Shown: positions 1 through 12,541, counted from the first letter of the stretch. The stretch is 64,000 nt of DNA from Methanococcoides sp. (GCA_021108275.1 JAIORD010000041.1:91038-155037), one strand, 5' to 3'. A program made the numbers and translations. The notes: a model not told the origin generated them from the sequence alone.

Positions 1-1
1 T

Positions 2-1390
2 CCTGTAGCTTCAAGACCCACTGACTGGAAAGGTGGCAGAAGCATTGTTCTTGTTCTTGATATTTCCCAAAGCACAGCTGCCCATGAAACGCTTTCTGAC
101 ATTCTCGGCAATTCCATATTCATACTTGAGAACGAGAACCTCAGAGATGCATATGCAGGAGTAATCGCATTCGGTAGTGAAGGTGTCGATGTTTCCGATG
201 GTCTGGTATATCTTGGAACACATTCAAATCTTGAAAAGCTTGAAGAAAGTATCAGTTCACTTACTCCGGGTGCTACAAGTGAAACATCTCTTGATCAGGG
301 TCTTTTAATAGCACAGGAATGGCTTGAGACCGAATCAGGAGAACTTGATATTATAATAGTATCAGATGGTGGTTTCGGGCAATCATATGATGAGAGCCTT
401 AAAGTCGTAGAAGAGATACACGAGGAGGGCATCGATTTCTATTTCATCCACATCCATGAACAGGGTGCTCCTTCACAGTATGACAAATTTGGAAACCGTT
501 ATTCAGAGGAATTAATGAAGAGTGTGGACGGAACCTATTTCTTTATTGAGAAGGGCGAACGTGCGAACCTTGTCTTCGAGGATCAAGAGATACCCGAGGA
601 AGAAACAGACGAGACCCCACAATTAACATCCTTCCCGCTTATAGAATACAATCCAAATCACTTCATCACACGCAATATCGAGATCGAAGGTAATATCACA
701 GGTTTTAATGACGTCACCCCAAAACCAGGTGCAGACAGAATAATCATCACAGCCACAGGTAAGCCGGTAGTAACCACATGGAGATACGGACTTGGCAGAG
801 TAGCAACCATTACCACGGATAACGGCAGAGGTGGGCAGAACACATGGGCTTCCCAGATGTATTCGGGTAACAATTCAAAGCTCATATCATCTACCATTAA
901 CTGGGCTATCGGTAATCCACAGGTCGAAGAGGGCACTGTTGTTGAAGCTGAGGATACGTGGTTCGGCACTCCTGCAACACTTTACATCACCCATTACGAT
1001 GGGAACACACCTGTATTGAGATACAAAGGGAATACCCTTGAACTTGCGGTCACCGGCAAGAGTAACTATGAGACCACGATCGACCCGAAGAGTATTGGTT
1101 TCCACGATGTTTCAGGCTATCCTATAGCTGTGAACTATGCCATCGAATACCGTGATGTCGGTATGAATGAAGACCTTCCGGTGTTCATCAAAGCAAATGG
1201 CGGTAAGACATACAACGAGAATGAAGCTCTTGCTCTCCTGTTAACTGATGCAAGAGGAAATTCCCTTAAGAGTATACAAAGGTCCGAAAGCCAGAAGCTC
1301 TACTTCCTGATCGCTGCGTTATTGCTGTTCCTTGGAGAAATTGCAGTAAGGCGTATAAGGGAGATAAGGGAATCGAAAAAGGGCGATTAA
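2..1390 (+). CDS. von Willebrand factor A domain membrane protein, 5' end outside window
   Basis: The reading frame is open from base 2, so the gene begins upstream of the window. The first 170 residues look like a VWA fold: a beta strand ending in VLVLDISQS gives the DxSxS MIDAS metal site, and IIIVSDGG is a later core strand. A middle part with VTTWRYGLGRVATITTD resembles the glutamine-amidotransferase-like module often found in large BatA-type VWA proteins. One transmembrane helix (LYFLIAALLLFLGEIAV) and a basic tail end the protein, so the VWA part is probably outside or at the membrane face. Specific role unknown. An internal ATG at 515 is not a credible start because the upstream frame is clearly coding. 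Confidence 0.8.
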   Translation, partial: PVASRPTDWKGGRSIVLVLDISQSTAAHETLSDILGNSIFILENENLRDAYAGVIAFGSEGVDVSDGLVYLGTHSNLEKLEESISSLTPGATSETSLDQGLLIAQEWLETESGELDIIIVSDGGFGQSYDESLKVVEEIHEEGIDFYFIHIHEQGAPSQYDKFGNRYSEELMKSVDGTYFFIEKGERANLVFEDQEIPEEETDETPQLTSFPLIEYNPNHFITRNIEIEGNITGFNDVTPKPGADRIIITATGKPVVTTWRYGLGRVATITTDNGRGGQNTWASQMYSGNNSKLISSTINWAIGNPQVEEGTVVEAEDTWFGTPATLYITHYDGNTPVLRYKGNTLELAVTGKSNYETTIDPKSIGFHDVSGYPIAVNYAIEYRDVGMNEDLPVFIKANGGKTYNENEALALLLTDARGNSLKSIQRSESQKLYFLIAALLLFLGEIAVRRIREIRESKKGD

Positions 1391-1410
1391 AGGCGGAGTG
1401 AATCTGCCTT
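1390..1410 (+). terminator. Hairpin terminator after the VWA gene
   Basis: AAGGCGGA and TCTGCCTT pair (one G-T wobble) around a 5-nt loop and are followed by a run of six T. It starts at the last base of the VWA stop codon. Confidence 0.6.
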
Positions 1411-1536
1411 CTTTTTTAAAAAAAACGCATTCAGAAGACTACAAATTGAACTGTAGTTAAAGTAATGGATATATAAGAAGTACTCATTCTATCACCTGAA
1501 GCCAATTAATAACATCATATAATCCAAGGTGACAAA

Positions 1537-2283
1537 ATGAAAAACACATACATACCATTACTTGTACTCATGGTACTCGCAGTAATAACTGCCGGTGCTA
1601 TGATAATGAATGCTGACGCTGATGAGAAAATACTGATAGATAACGGTGGACTGGAAGCAGAAAATTCACCTGCTGTTGATGATGGAAACAACGACAAACT
1701 ACAGCCTCTGAATACCATTGCTACCATCATCGGAATCGAAACATGGGATAATACAACAGTTCTCCTTCTGGACCAGGATGAGAGCGATATCGGCGAAGGA
1801 TATCCATGTGACATCTATCTGAAGATCGGTCAGGAAACAGCCATTAAAGACAGCAATGGGAACGAACTCACCATTGAAGACCTTGAAAACGGAACAAGGA
1901 TAGAAGCATATTACGGACCTGCTACAACCAGAAGCCTGCCACCACAGAGTGTAGCTGTTAGCATTGTCATACTTGATGAGAACGATCAACCAGGTGTTCC
2001 ACAGCCTGTAAAGACTCTCGGGACCATTCTTGGAACCGAAAAATGGACCAGCAGCACAGTTATCCTTCTGGATGAGGACGATGTTGAGATAGGCGAAGGA
2101 TATCCATGTGACATCTACCTGAGTATCGGTCAGGAAACAACCATCACAGACAGCAATGGGAACGAACTTACCATTGAAGACCTTACTGAAGGAACAAGGA
2201 TAGAAGCTTACTATGGACCAATGGTCACAGCAAGTTTACCGCCACAAAGCGGAACCTTGAAGATCGTAGTCTTATCAGAGTGA
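1537..2283 (+). CDS. Secreted protein with two tandem copies of an unknown domain
   Basis: A 248-residue protein with a hydrophobic N-terminus (MKNTYIPLLVLMVLAVITAG) typical of a signal peptide or membrane anchor. After an acidic linker there are two copies of a roughly 85-residue unit, at about residues 62-148 and 165-248. Shared marks are TWxxxTVxLLD, IGEGYPCDIYL, IGQET and SNGNELTIEDL, and then TRIEAYYGP. The copies are also very alike at DNA level (near 1790-1950 and 2090-2240), so the duplication is fairly recent. The conserved Cys occurs once per unit. The pattern recalls small lipoprotein domains such as DUF3221, but this is only a resemblance. The gene stands alone between two terminator-like spacers. 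Confidence 0.75.
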   Translation: MKNTYIPLLVLMVLAVITAGAMIMNADADEKILIDNGGLEAENSPAVDDGNNDKLQPLNTIATIIGIETWDNTTVLLLDQDESDIGEGYPCDIYLKIGQETAIKDSNGNELTIEDLENGTRIEAYYGPATTRSLPPQSVAVSIVILDENDQPGVPQPVKTLGTILGTEKWTSSTVILLDEDDVEIGEGYPCDIYLSIGQETTITDSNGNELTIEDLTEGTRIEAYYGPMVTASLPPQSGTLKIVVLSE

Positions 2284-2458
2284 AATTAGAATAGCAATTG
2301 CATGGATACTAAAAGTGATCAGCTTTTACTCCATGCCTCTTCTTTTAGAAGAAATTTGATCAACTATATCCCTTTCTCCAAAAACTCTAATAACCTTAAA
2401 AATTAATCTTATTAACAGTTAAAAAGAATAATTCATTCTAATAACTGGGGGTTAATCA

Positions 2459-4864
2459 ATGGGAGATAGCAAATACATTCGATGGTTCGAAGAGATACGT
2501 ATAGAGGATATACCTTCTGTCGGAGGTAAAAATGCCTCACTCGGTGAGATGTATAGGGAACTGACAGGGAAGGATATTAAGATACCAAACGGTTTTGCGG
2601 TTACAGCGGATGCTTACTGGCATGTGCTGGAATCTGCAGGTGTGCTGCAAGAACTTAAGGATAGTCTGGAAGGACTGGACACAGCAGATGTCACTGACCT
2701 TGCTGTAAGAGGGAAAAAAGCAAGGAGCATAGTACTCGATGCAGGGATACCGGATGATCTCTGGGAAGAGATAAAAGAAGCTTACGACAAACTGAGCGAA
2801 GAGTATGGAACTGAGACCGATGTGGCAGTTCGCAGTTCTGCAACAGCAGAGGACCTTCCTAATGCTTCATTTGCAGGACAGCAGGAAACCTACCTAAATG
2901 TACACGGCTATCACTCCCTGAAAGATGCATGTAACCGGTGCTTGGCTTCTCTTTTCACGGACAGGGCGATATCCTATCGTGTGCACCACAAGTTCGATCA
3001 CTTCAAGGTAGGTCTGTCAATAGGCGTCATGAAGATGGTACGCTCAGACCTTGCATCCAGCGGGGTCATATTCACCATAGACACCGAATCCGGATTCGAG
3101 GATGTTGTATTCATAACCGGCGCTTACGGCCTTGGTGAGAACATCGTGCAGGGACTTGTCAATCCGGATGAGTTCTACGTCTTCAAACCCACCTTAAAAG
3201 AAGGCTACATGCCTATAATCAAGAAAAGGCTGGGCAGCAAAGAGATAAAGATGATATACGGACGTGGAGATTCCCGTATTCTTACCCGTAATGTGGAAGT
3301 TCCCCTTGCAGACCAGAGAAAGTTCTGCATCAACGATGATGAGATACTCACTCTTGCAAAATATGCTGCCACCATTGAGGACCACTATTCTAAAAAGAAA
3401 GGCCAGGCAGTACCCATGGACATAGAATGGGCAAAGGACGGCAACACCGATGAGCTGTTCATTGTACAGGCAAGACCTGAGACCGTGCAGTCAAGGAAAA
3501 GAAAGGATGTCCTTGAAACCTATTTCCTCGATGAGAGGTCGGATGTTCTCGTCACTGCCAGAAGTGTAGGTGACAAGATAGCAACTGGTGGGGTGCATGT
3601 GATCGATGATGTTTCCAAGCTTTCGTCTTTCAAACATGGGGAGATACTGGTGGCTGATACGACCACTCCTGACTGGGAACCTATCATGAAACGTGCGGCT
3701 GCCATCATCACCAATAAAGGCGGAAGGACATGCCATGCAGCTATCGTCAGCCGTGAGCTTGGAGTTCCGGCAGTCGTGGGTGCACAAGATGCAACTGAAA
3801 AACTGAAGAACGGGATGGATGTCACAGTCAGCTGTGCTGAAGGGGATATCGGCAGGGTCTACGAAGGCATACTGCCTTTCCACATAGAGACCGTTGACCT
3901 CAAGGGTCTGGGAAAGACAAAGACCGAGATGATGATGAACCTCGGCAATCCGGAAGAGGCCTTTTCCCTTTCCATGATCCCGAACGATGGTATCGGACTC
4001 GCAAGACTTGAGTTCATCATCTCGAGTTATATCAAGGTCCACCCAATGGCACTGATCCATCCTGAAAAGGTTGAAGATGAAAGTGTGCTTGAAGAAATAG
4101 AGAAACTCACAGCCGGGTACAAGAGCAAGGAAGACTATTTCGTGGAAAAGCTTTCCCAGGGTGTAGCGACCATTGTGGCCTCATTCTATCCGAAACCTGT
4201 GGTTGTGCGCATGAGCGACTTCAAGTCGAACGAGTATGCAAGCCTGATCGGCGGGAAATATTTCGAGTTCGAAGAAAGTAACCCAATGATAGGTTTCAGG
4301 GGAGCATCCCGCTATTATGATGAACGCTACAGGGAAGGATTCGCACTTGAATGCAAGGCCATGAAGAAGGTCAGGGATGAGATGGGACTTACGAACCTTA
4401 TCCTTATGATACCTTTCTGCAGGCGTGTGGAAGAAGCGGAAAAAGTTATCGCGGAAATGAAAAAGAACGGTCTGGAAAGAGGCCAGAACGGCCTGCAGGT
4501 ATATGTCATGTGTGAGATACCAAGCAATGTGCTGTTGATCGATGAGTTCAGCAAATACTTCGATGGTTTTTCCATTGGCTCCAATGACCTTACCCAGCTG
4601 ACCCTTGGAGTGGACAGGGATTCGGAGATACTTGCCTCGTCCTTTGATGAAAGGGATGAAGCTGTGAAGAAAATGGTATCCATGGCAGTTCAGGGAGCAA
4701 AGAGGAATGGCAAACACAGTGGAATTTGTGGTCAGGCACCCAGTGATTTCCCAGAATTTGCAGAGTTCCTTGTGAGAGAAGGTATCGAATCGATCTCGCT
4801 CAACCCGGATTCTGTGATGAAGATATCATTGAAGGTCTTGGAAACCGAAAAAGAGATGGAATGA
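2459..4864 (+). CDS. ppsA: Phosphoenolpyruvate synthase (pyruvate, water dikinase)
   Basis: Converts pyruvate, ATP and water to PEP, AMP and phosphate, the entry to gluconeogenesis in methanogens (EC 2.7.9.2). The 801 residues are full length. The N-terminal ATP-binding domain starts with KNASLGEM and has AVRSSATAEDLPNASFAGQQET. The swivelling phosphohistidine domain has GGRTCHAAIVSREL with the catalytic His426. The C-terminal PEP/pyruvate barrel has GFSIGSNDLTQLTLGVDRD and Cys757 in GICGQ, the acid/base cysteine of the family. The start ATG follows a GGGGGTTAAT stretch. The last codons and terminator form a 50-bp segment that is repeated 3 kb downstream (see repeats). Confidence 0.97.
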   Translation: MGDSKYIRWFEEIRIEDIPSVGGKNASLGEMYRELTGKDIKIPNGFAVTADAYWHVLESAGVLQELKDSLEGLDTADVTDLAVRGKKARSIVLDAGIPDDLWEEIKEAYDKLSEEYGTETDVAVRSSATAEDLPNASFAGQQETYLNVHGYHSLKDACNRCLASLFTDRAISYRVHHKFDHFKVGLSIGVMKMVRSDLASSGVIFTIDTESGFEDVVFITGAYGLGENIVQGLVNPDEFYVFKPTLKEGYMPIIKKRLGSKEIKMIYGRGDSRILTRNVEVPLADQRKFCINDDEILTLAKYAATIEDHYSKKKGQAVPMDIEWAKDGNTDELFIVQARPETVQSRKRKDVLETYFLDERSDVLVTARSVGDKIATGGVHVIDDVSKLSSFKHGEILVADTTTPDWEPIMKRAAAIITNKGGRTCHAAIVSRELGVPAVVGAQDATEKLKNGMDVTVSCAEGDIGRVYEGILPFHIETVDLKGLGKTKTEMMMNLGNPEEAFSLSMIPNDGIGLARLEFIISSYIKVHPMALIHPEKVEDESVLEEIEKLTAGYKSKEDYFVEKLSQGVATIVASFYPKPVVVRMSDFKSNEYASLIGGKYFEFEESNPMIGFRGASRYYDERYREGFALECKAMKKVRDEMGLTNLILMIPFCRRVEEAEKVIAEMKKNGLERGQNGLQVYVMCEIPSNVLLIDEFSKYFDGFSIGSNDLTQLTLGVDRDSEILASSFDERDEAVKKMVSMAVQGAKRNGKHSGICGQAPSDFPEFAEFLVREGIESISLNPDSVMKISLKVLETEKEME

Positions 4865-4897
4865 ATTTCTTTTTTCATTCATTTTTCTTTTTTCTTT
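4848..4897 (+). repeat. Direct repeat copy 1: ppsA 3' end plus terminator
   Basis: These 50 bases hold the last codons and stop of ppsA and a terminator hairpin (GAATGAA 4859-4865 with TTCATTC 4874-4880, then T-rich). They match 7848-7897 at 49 of 50 positions, exactly 3000 bases further on. The two copies bracket an AT-rich two-gene island. Confidence 0.9.
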
Positions 4898-5065
4898 GTA
4901 GTCGATGAAATATGATGGAAGTCAATCCAGTAAGAAGGTGGCTAAAAGTACGTAAATGACTACAATTGCAGGACAACGTTTTGACAGAGGGTAATTTCTG
5001 TGGCCAGTGTGAGAGGGGAGGGATGAAAAGAAATCTTTTAAGAGATATTTCCCACCTAATTTTGT

Positions 5066-5524
5066 TCAATAGTTAAACACAAGATATGCAATAATAAAAT
5101 ATCTTAAAAATTTACCTGTAAAAACAAATAAAGTAAACCAAGTAAATCTATATTTAAGAATTCCACTAGTAACAGTCAATGCATCACCAATTAGAGGTAA
5201 CCAAGTAAATAATAAAATATATGATCCATATTTGGAAAATAATTTTTCAGATTTACATATTTGGTCATTGTTAATTTTAAAATATTTTTTTATAATAAAA
5301 TGTCTTCCTTTTAAACCAATATAGTAACTTGTACATGCACCAAGATAGTTTCCTATTGAAGCCACAAAAACAACTGAAATCATATCGAATTTATTCAAAA
5401 TTAAAAATATAAGAATACCTTCTGAACCAAGAGGAAGTATTGTAGAAGCTAAAAAGCTTGTTATAAATAAGCTAACATAACCATAATTATTAAGCAGTGA
5501 ACTTATTTCAAATAACATATTCAA
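5066..5524 (-). CDS. VTT/DedA-like small membrane protein (YqaA type)
   Basis: A 152-residue, mostly hydrophobic protein with about four membrane segments. The N-terminal SLFITSFLASTILPLGSEG, the GNYLGACTSYYIG segment and the FTWLPLIGDALTVTSGI segment match the layout of the SNARE-associated/VTT (DedA, YqaA) family, whose members act in lipid scrambling or membrane homeostasis. It is shorter than DedA (about 200 residues) but close to YqaA. The gene is strongly AT-rich compared with ppsA and lies inside the island bounded by the ppsA 3' repeats. It faces away from the next gene. Confidence 0.75.
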   Translation of the reverse strand: MNMLFEISSLLNNYGYVSLFITSFLASTILPLGSEGILIFLILNKFDMISVVFVASIGNYLGACTSYYIGLKGRHFIIKKYFKINNDQICKSEKLFSKYGSYILLFTWLPLIGDALTVTSGILKYRFTWFTLFVFTGKFLRYFIIAYLVFNY

Positions 5525-5654
5525 TCACATATAAACCCATATTTTTATTAAAATTAATCAAAAGTTTTATTATACATATAATTTATTTTAACCTTTGGAA
5601 TAATATATATTTACTTTCTTAAAGCACAATAATATTTAAAAAGCGTGATTGAAA

Positions 5655-7832
5655 ATGACTAAATCAAAAATTTTTACCCATATCAACACATGTCTTCTGA
5701 TATTATTTATATTCATTCTATTGATTTCAATTTCTATTCCTGCCAATGCAGGAACACCAAAGGTTGGAGTAACAACAAGTTTTCCCCAAGATTTGAGTCC
5801 AGGAGAGAATTCACAATTGGATGTTAAAGTTTCAGAAATATCTGGGGGAGATTGGATGAAAGATGTTACTGTAATGATAACCGTATCTCCTTCAGATGGC
5901 ATATATTTAAAACGAAACATTGAAAGTGTTGCACGCATCGATAAGTTATCGGACGCTTATTTTTCATTTCCAATAAATATATTAGAAACTGCACCTTCGG
6001 GTGACAAAGTTATACAAATAACAGTTCAATATTATGAAATGGATTTATTTAATATTGATACTTATGGACCATATTACGTAACTGAAATTGCGAGTTTTTA
6101 TGTAAAAGACCAATATGGTTTAATCTCAATTTCGTCAAGTCCAAATAGTGCAAGTGTTTATTTAGATGGTGTATACAAAGGAGTTGCACCAATAACTTTA
6201 AAGAAAATTCCAATTGGCTCACACACTATCAAACTAACAAAATCAGGGTATAACGACGTTTCTAAGACTGTAACTGTAAGTTCGGGTAAAAATAGTTTAA
6301 TATCAGAATCACTTAGCGAACAAACCGGTATAATTAGTCTATCTTCAAGTCCAAGTGGTGTAAGTGTATATCTTGACGGAAAATCTAAAGGAACCACACC
6401 TTTAATTTTGAATGGTATTCCAATTGGCTCACACACTATCAAACTAACAAAATCAGGGTATAACGACGTTTCTAAGACTGTAACTGTAAGTTCGGGTAAA
6501 AATAGTTTAATATCAGAATCACTTAGCGAACAAACCGGTATAATTAGTCTATCTTCAAGTCCAAGTGGTGTAAGTGTATATCTTGACGGAAAATCTAAAG
6601 GAACCACACCTTTAATTTTGAATGGTATTCCAATTGGCTCACACACTATCAAACTAACAAAATCAGGGTATAACGACGTTTTTAAAACTGTGACTGTAAG
6701 TTCGGGTAAAACTAGTTCTATCTCAAAAAATTTATCCCTAAATCCGATATTACCAATTGGTGCATTCCTAGTATTATTCTTGCTCTTTATAGGCATTATT
6801 CGAGCCAAAAAATCCAAAAAAAATCCATCCCACAACAATACTCAAAAATCATCTAAAAACACTGAATCTCTAAAAAATATTCCAGTTCAACAACAAAAGA
6901 AGCCTGAGACAAAACAAACTACCCAACCGCCAATAAAAACAAAAGAACAAAAGAACAGGATCTCAACAAAATCCGCATTCAGTTACAGGGGTGCTACGAT
7001 CATCCATAAGGTGAAGATTGAGAACCCTACGCAAGAACCCATAAGCGATATAAAAGTTCATCTTTTCGTTCCAGATGTATTCCTTTTGAAAGATAAAGAA
7101 AAATCAATTCCGATACTCGATTCAGGTGAAAGTAAAACCGTTACTTTTGACATCAGACCAAGCGGGGAATGCGGAGATTGTAATGTATCAGGCACGGTAA
7201 ACTATTATGATTACAGCAAAAAGAAAAGGCAGGAAATAGATCTTGAGACAAAATCCCTGAGCATAATTTGCCCACTGCTCCATATAAACGAGATCAGTAC
7301 AAAAGATTGGAGAAATGTTGTTAGCAGTCTTGTCAGAACAGAGGAGGCCACAAGAGATATTTCAATGCCTGCTGAAACACTGTTCAATATGACATCAAGA
7401 GTCATTGAAGACATGAATATGTTCATGCTCGATCCAGTTGCTACCTCAACCCCGGAGATGTTCAATGGGGTGGCAAGGTTCTATGGAGTGGGGATAAAAG
7501 ACCTGAAATATGCAGCACAGGTTGAAGTTGTTGGTGGTGCAAAAAAAGCAAAAATAATACTAAAAGCATGGGCAGAGAAAGAGGATGCATTGACAGGTTT
7601 CTATCATGGAATGCTCGACGAGATTGAGAAACGTGTTCAGGTAAAGGGCTATATCAATGAGAACATGATACAAAATTTCTATCACTATGGCGACAACATA
7701 GGTACTCAGGTAAAGGATTCGTTTGTCCAAAGATCGAACATAGGAACTAATTCGAAAACATGCCCACAATGTAACATTGAATGTGATATGAATGAGAGAT
7801 TCTGCTTTGAATGTGGTTCAAAGCTGGAATAA
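5655..7832 (+). CDS. PEGA-repeat membrane protein with C-terminal zinc ribbon
   Basis: Starts best at ATG 5655 (a TTG at 5649 is in frame) and gives 725 residues. Order: signal peptide or anchor; a beta-rich extracellular segment to about residue 155; three PEGA domains (SSPSGVSVYLDGKSKGTTPL type, about 160-365); a transmembrane helix (PIGAFLVLFLLFIGII); a K/Q/T-rich linker; a second beta domain (about 440-520); an alpha/beta domain; and a zinc ribbon CPQC...CFEC at the very end. PEGA domains are surface beta modules. The part after the membrane is probably cytoplasmic, since the zinc ribbon lies there. The first half is very AT-rich and the part after about 6960 much less so, suggesting a mosaic gene. 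Function unknown. Confidence 0.8.
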   Translation: MTKSKIFTHINTCLLILFIFILLISISIPANAGTPKVGVTTSFPQDLSPGENSQLDVKVSEISGGDWMKDVTVMITVSPSDGIYLKRNIESVARIDKLSDAYFSFPINILETAPSGDKVIQITVQYYEMDLFNIDTYGPYYVTEIASFYVKDQYGLISISSSPNSASVYLDGVYKGVAPITLKKIPIGSHTIKLTKSGYNDVSKTVTVSSGKNSLISESLSEQTGIISLSSSPSGVSVYLDGKSKGTTPLILNGIPIGSHTIKLTKSGYNDVSKTVTVSSGKNSLISESLSEQTGIISLSSSPSGVSVYLDGKSKGTTPLILNGIPIGSHTIKLTKSGYNDVFKTVTVSSGKTSSISKNLSLNPILPIGAFLVLFLLFIGIIRAKKSKKNPSHNNTQKSSKNTESLKNIPVQQQKKPETKQTTQPPIKTKEQKNRISTKSAFSYRGATIIHKVKIENPTQEPISDIKVHLFVPDVFLLKDKEKSIPILDSGESKTVTFDIRPSGECGDCNVSGTVNYYDYSKKKRQEIDLETKSLSIICPLLHINEISTKDWRNVVSSLVRTEEATRDISMPAETLFNMTSRVIEDMNMFMLDPVATSTPEMFNGVARFYGVGIKDLKYAAQVEVVGGAKKAKIILKAWAEKEDALTGFYHGMLDEIEKRVQVKGYINENMIQNFYHYGDNIGTQVKDSFVQRSNIGTNSKTCPQCNIECDMNERFCFECGSKLE
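6207..6626 (+). repeat. Exact 210-bp tandem duplication encoding a PEGA unit
   Basis: Bases 6207-6416 and 6417-6626 look identical at every position, and the first 40 or so bases of a third unit continue from 6627 before diverging. The unit is 70 codons, one PEGA domain. Absence of silent changes means recent duplication or ongoing gene conversion. Confidence 0.9.
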
Positions 7833-7847
7833 TAAAACAGATGGACA

Positions 7848-7897
7848 AAAAAGAGATGGAATGAATTTCTTTTTTCATTCATTCTTCTTTTTTCTTT
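7848..7897 (+). repeat. Direct repeat copy 2: detached ppsA 3' end
   Basis: Copy of 4848-4897 with one change (C for T at 7884). It includes the final ppsA codons without any upstream ppsA sequence, and the terminator hairpin, here serving the PEGA gene that ends 15 bases before. Confidence 0.9.
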
Positions 7898-7960
7898 TCA
7901 GGACTCATCCTGCAATAGATCAAATAACTGTAAAAGTCTAAAAAATAGAAAGTAAAAGGA

Positions 7961-9427
7961 TCAACCGATCAGTCGGTTGATGTCCTCACTATCGATGATA
8001 CCAATAAGTCTTTTCTTCTCGCCAACTACAGGCAAAGCCGAGATGCTGTGGCGCTCCAGTCTCTTGGCAGCAGCTACTATCGGTTCATCAGGGGAAGCCG
8101 TCAGAACATCCCTGGTCATTATATTCTCCAGCTTGTCGCACTTCAATGCGACCGCTTTTGAGATGTCCCAGGAAGTGACAATACCCACAAGACAGCCGTT
8201 CTCATTAACGACAGGCAGATGAGTAAGGGCCTCCTCGAACATGACCTTTGCAGCTGTTTCTATGCTCACACCTTCCCTGATGGTCGCAACCTTTTCGGTC
8301 ATTACATCAGCAACGGATGTGTGAGTCAGGAAATTGTGGATTACATAATTGATCTGGCCGCTTTCGAGCAGGAAAGCATCGTGTCCATAACTGGATTCGA
8401 TCTCACGATAACTTACATCATGTTCCTTTACAGTAAGACCTTCGACTATCTTTCTTGAATGATATGGCGAATACAGCCAGTCGGAAGTTATTGAGATCAC
8501 TAACATCTTTGCCTGTACATCTTTCAGGCCTTCTGCCAGAGAACCGTTCTTTGAAAGGTCGAAATAATCCACAGCTTTTGTAACATAAAGATAGGAATTG
8601 GCATCGAACCTGCCGGTAAATGTGTCTCCCTGATATTTCAAATAGCTCTCCACCTGAAAATCATTGGTCATATCGAACTTGTAGCTTTCACCCTGTTGCA
8701 ATCTCCTTCCAAACTTCTCATGCATGGAAGCATCGCTAAGATATGTGATGTGAGCGATCATTCTTGCTGTGGAAAGACCATTTGCCGGGGGTTCACCCTC
8801 GTAATAGTCTCCCCCATTCCAGTCAGGGTCAGAGATAATGGCATTCCTGCCAACCTCATTAAAAGCTATCTGCTGCGGAGATGAGATTGCTGTAGAAGCA
8901 ATGACCACGGCTTTCTTTACAAGCTCAGGATAGGCAACACACCATTGAAGCGTCTGCATACCACCCATGGAACCGCCAACTACTGCAAAAAGAGTGGAGA
9001 TGCCGAGATAGCTTATCAGCTCTTTCTGGACATTCACCATATCCCCCATCGTTATGACCGGAAAAGTGATACCATATTGCCGGCCCGTGTCAGGATCGAG
9101 GGAAGCCGGTCCGGTAGTACCCTTACAGCCTCCCAGAACATTGGAACATAGCACGAAATACCTGTCAGTGTCAAGGGCTTTTCCGGGACCGATGATGTCA
9201 TCCCACCATCCCGGTTTTTTGTCATCGCCACTGTGCCTGCCTGCTGCGTGTGCATCGCCTGTTAGAGCATGGCAGACAAGGATCGCATTACTTTTCTCCT
9301 TATTGAGATTACCATAGGTCTCATAGGCCACCCTGATGTTCTTCAGGGTATGACCGCCTTCTAACTGGAACTCACCTTCTATGGTATGGTAGTTCGTTGC
9401 CACAATGCCTACAGACCTTTCACTCAT
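7961..9427 (-). CDS. metX: Homoserine O-acetyltransferase fused to two CBS domains
   Basis: Acetylates homoserine with acetyl-CoA, the activation step for methionine synthesis (EC 2.3.1.31). Residues 1-370 are an alpha/beta hydrolase of the MetX family: nucleophile Ser153 in [10 protein letters not shown], Asp316 in ITSDWLYS, and His349 in SSYGHDAFL. Residues 372-488 add a CBS pair ([64 protein letters not shown]). CBS pairs usually bind adenosyl ligands such as AMP, ATP or S-adenosylmethionine, so feedback control by the pathway end product is plausible. The fusion is known in Methanosarcinales. The start is 2 bases after the metY stop, so the two are probably co-transcribed. Confidence 0.95.
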   Translation of the reverse strand: MSERSVGIVATNYHTIEGEFQLEGGHTLKNIRVAYETYGNLNKEKSNAILVCHALTGDAHAAGRHSGDDKKPGWWDDIIGPGKALDTDRYFVLCSNVLGGCKGTTGPASLDPDTGRQYGITFPVITMGDMVNVQKELISYLGISTLFAVVGGSMGGMQTLQWCVAYPELVKKAVVIASTAISSPQQIAFNEVGRNAIISDPDWNGGDYYEGEPPANGLSTARMIAHITYLSDASMHEKFGRRLQQGESYKFDMTNDFQVESYLKYQGDTFTGRFDANSYLYVTKAVDYFDLSKNGSLAEGLKDVQAKMLVISITSDWLYSPYHSRKIVEGLTVKEHDVSYREIESSYGHDAFLLESGQINYVIHNFLTHTSVADVMTEKVATIREGVSIETAAKVMFEEALTHLPVVNENGCLVGIVTSWDISKAVALKCDKLENIMTRDVLTASPDEPIVAAAKRLERHSISALPVVGEKKRLIGIIDSEDINRLIG

Positions 9428-9429
9428 AC

Positions 9430-12115
<2,686 letters not shown>

Positions 12116-12262
12116 TTCAGTTACCACCTGTTCGTTCGGGATATGTGAAGCTTCAAATACTGCAAATTCCCATCGCTTTCGTCTTGCTGTACATATACCG
12201 GCAAGATTATCCGGCTCTGATGCGCGGTTAACAGTGTTAACATTCTGTAGCTTTACTTCAGT

Positions 12263-12275
12263 TCTTATTTATATT
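12263..12275 (-). promoter_or_regulatory. Likely TATA box of the SepCysS-metY-metX operon
   Basis: On the minus strand the sequence reads AAATATAAATAAG, a good archaeal TATA element about 150 bases before the SepCysS start. A second candidate (CTTATATA near 12340) lies further upstream. Which is used cannot be told from sequence. Confidence 0.35.
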
Positions 12276-12541
12276 TACCTATCGTGACAATATATGCAAA
12301 TTGCCGAAGTTTTCCCGCACTCAAATAAATTTAGTCTTCCATGGTATATAAGAGCAATTTAATTGAGAGGAATGTATCATTACAATTGCCAATAGAAAAA
12401 AGATAGAATTCAACGCATTCGAAGTTTAAACAATAAAATACGATAACATATAAATAGTATTATTTTTTGCAAATTTATTAAAAATACATCCATTGTTAAC
12501 AACGTTTACTTTAAGTACTAAAAAACTTATATAATAAGTAG

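Noticed and set aside
3491..4060. 189-codon open frame on the minus strand inside ppsA
   Set aside because: It overlaps the catalytic histidine region of ppsA in antisense and has no family features.
6158..6838. Long open frame on the minus strand with internal repeats
   Set aside because: It is the mirror of the PEGA repeats; the plus strand has the known PEGA motifs, so the minus frame is a by-product of the tandem repeat.
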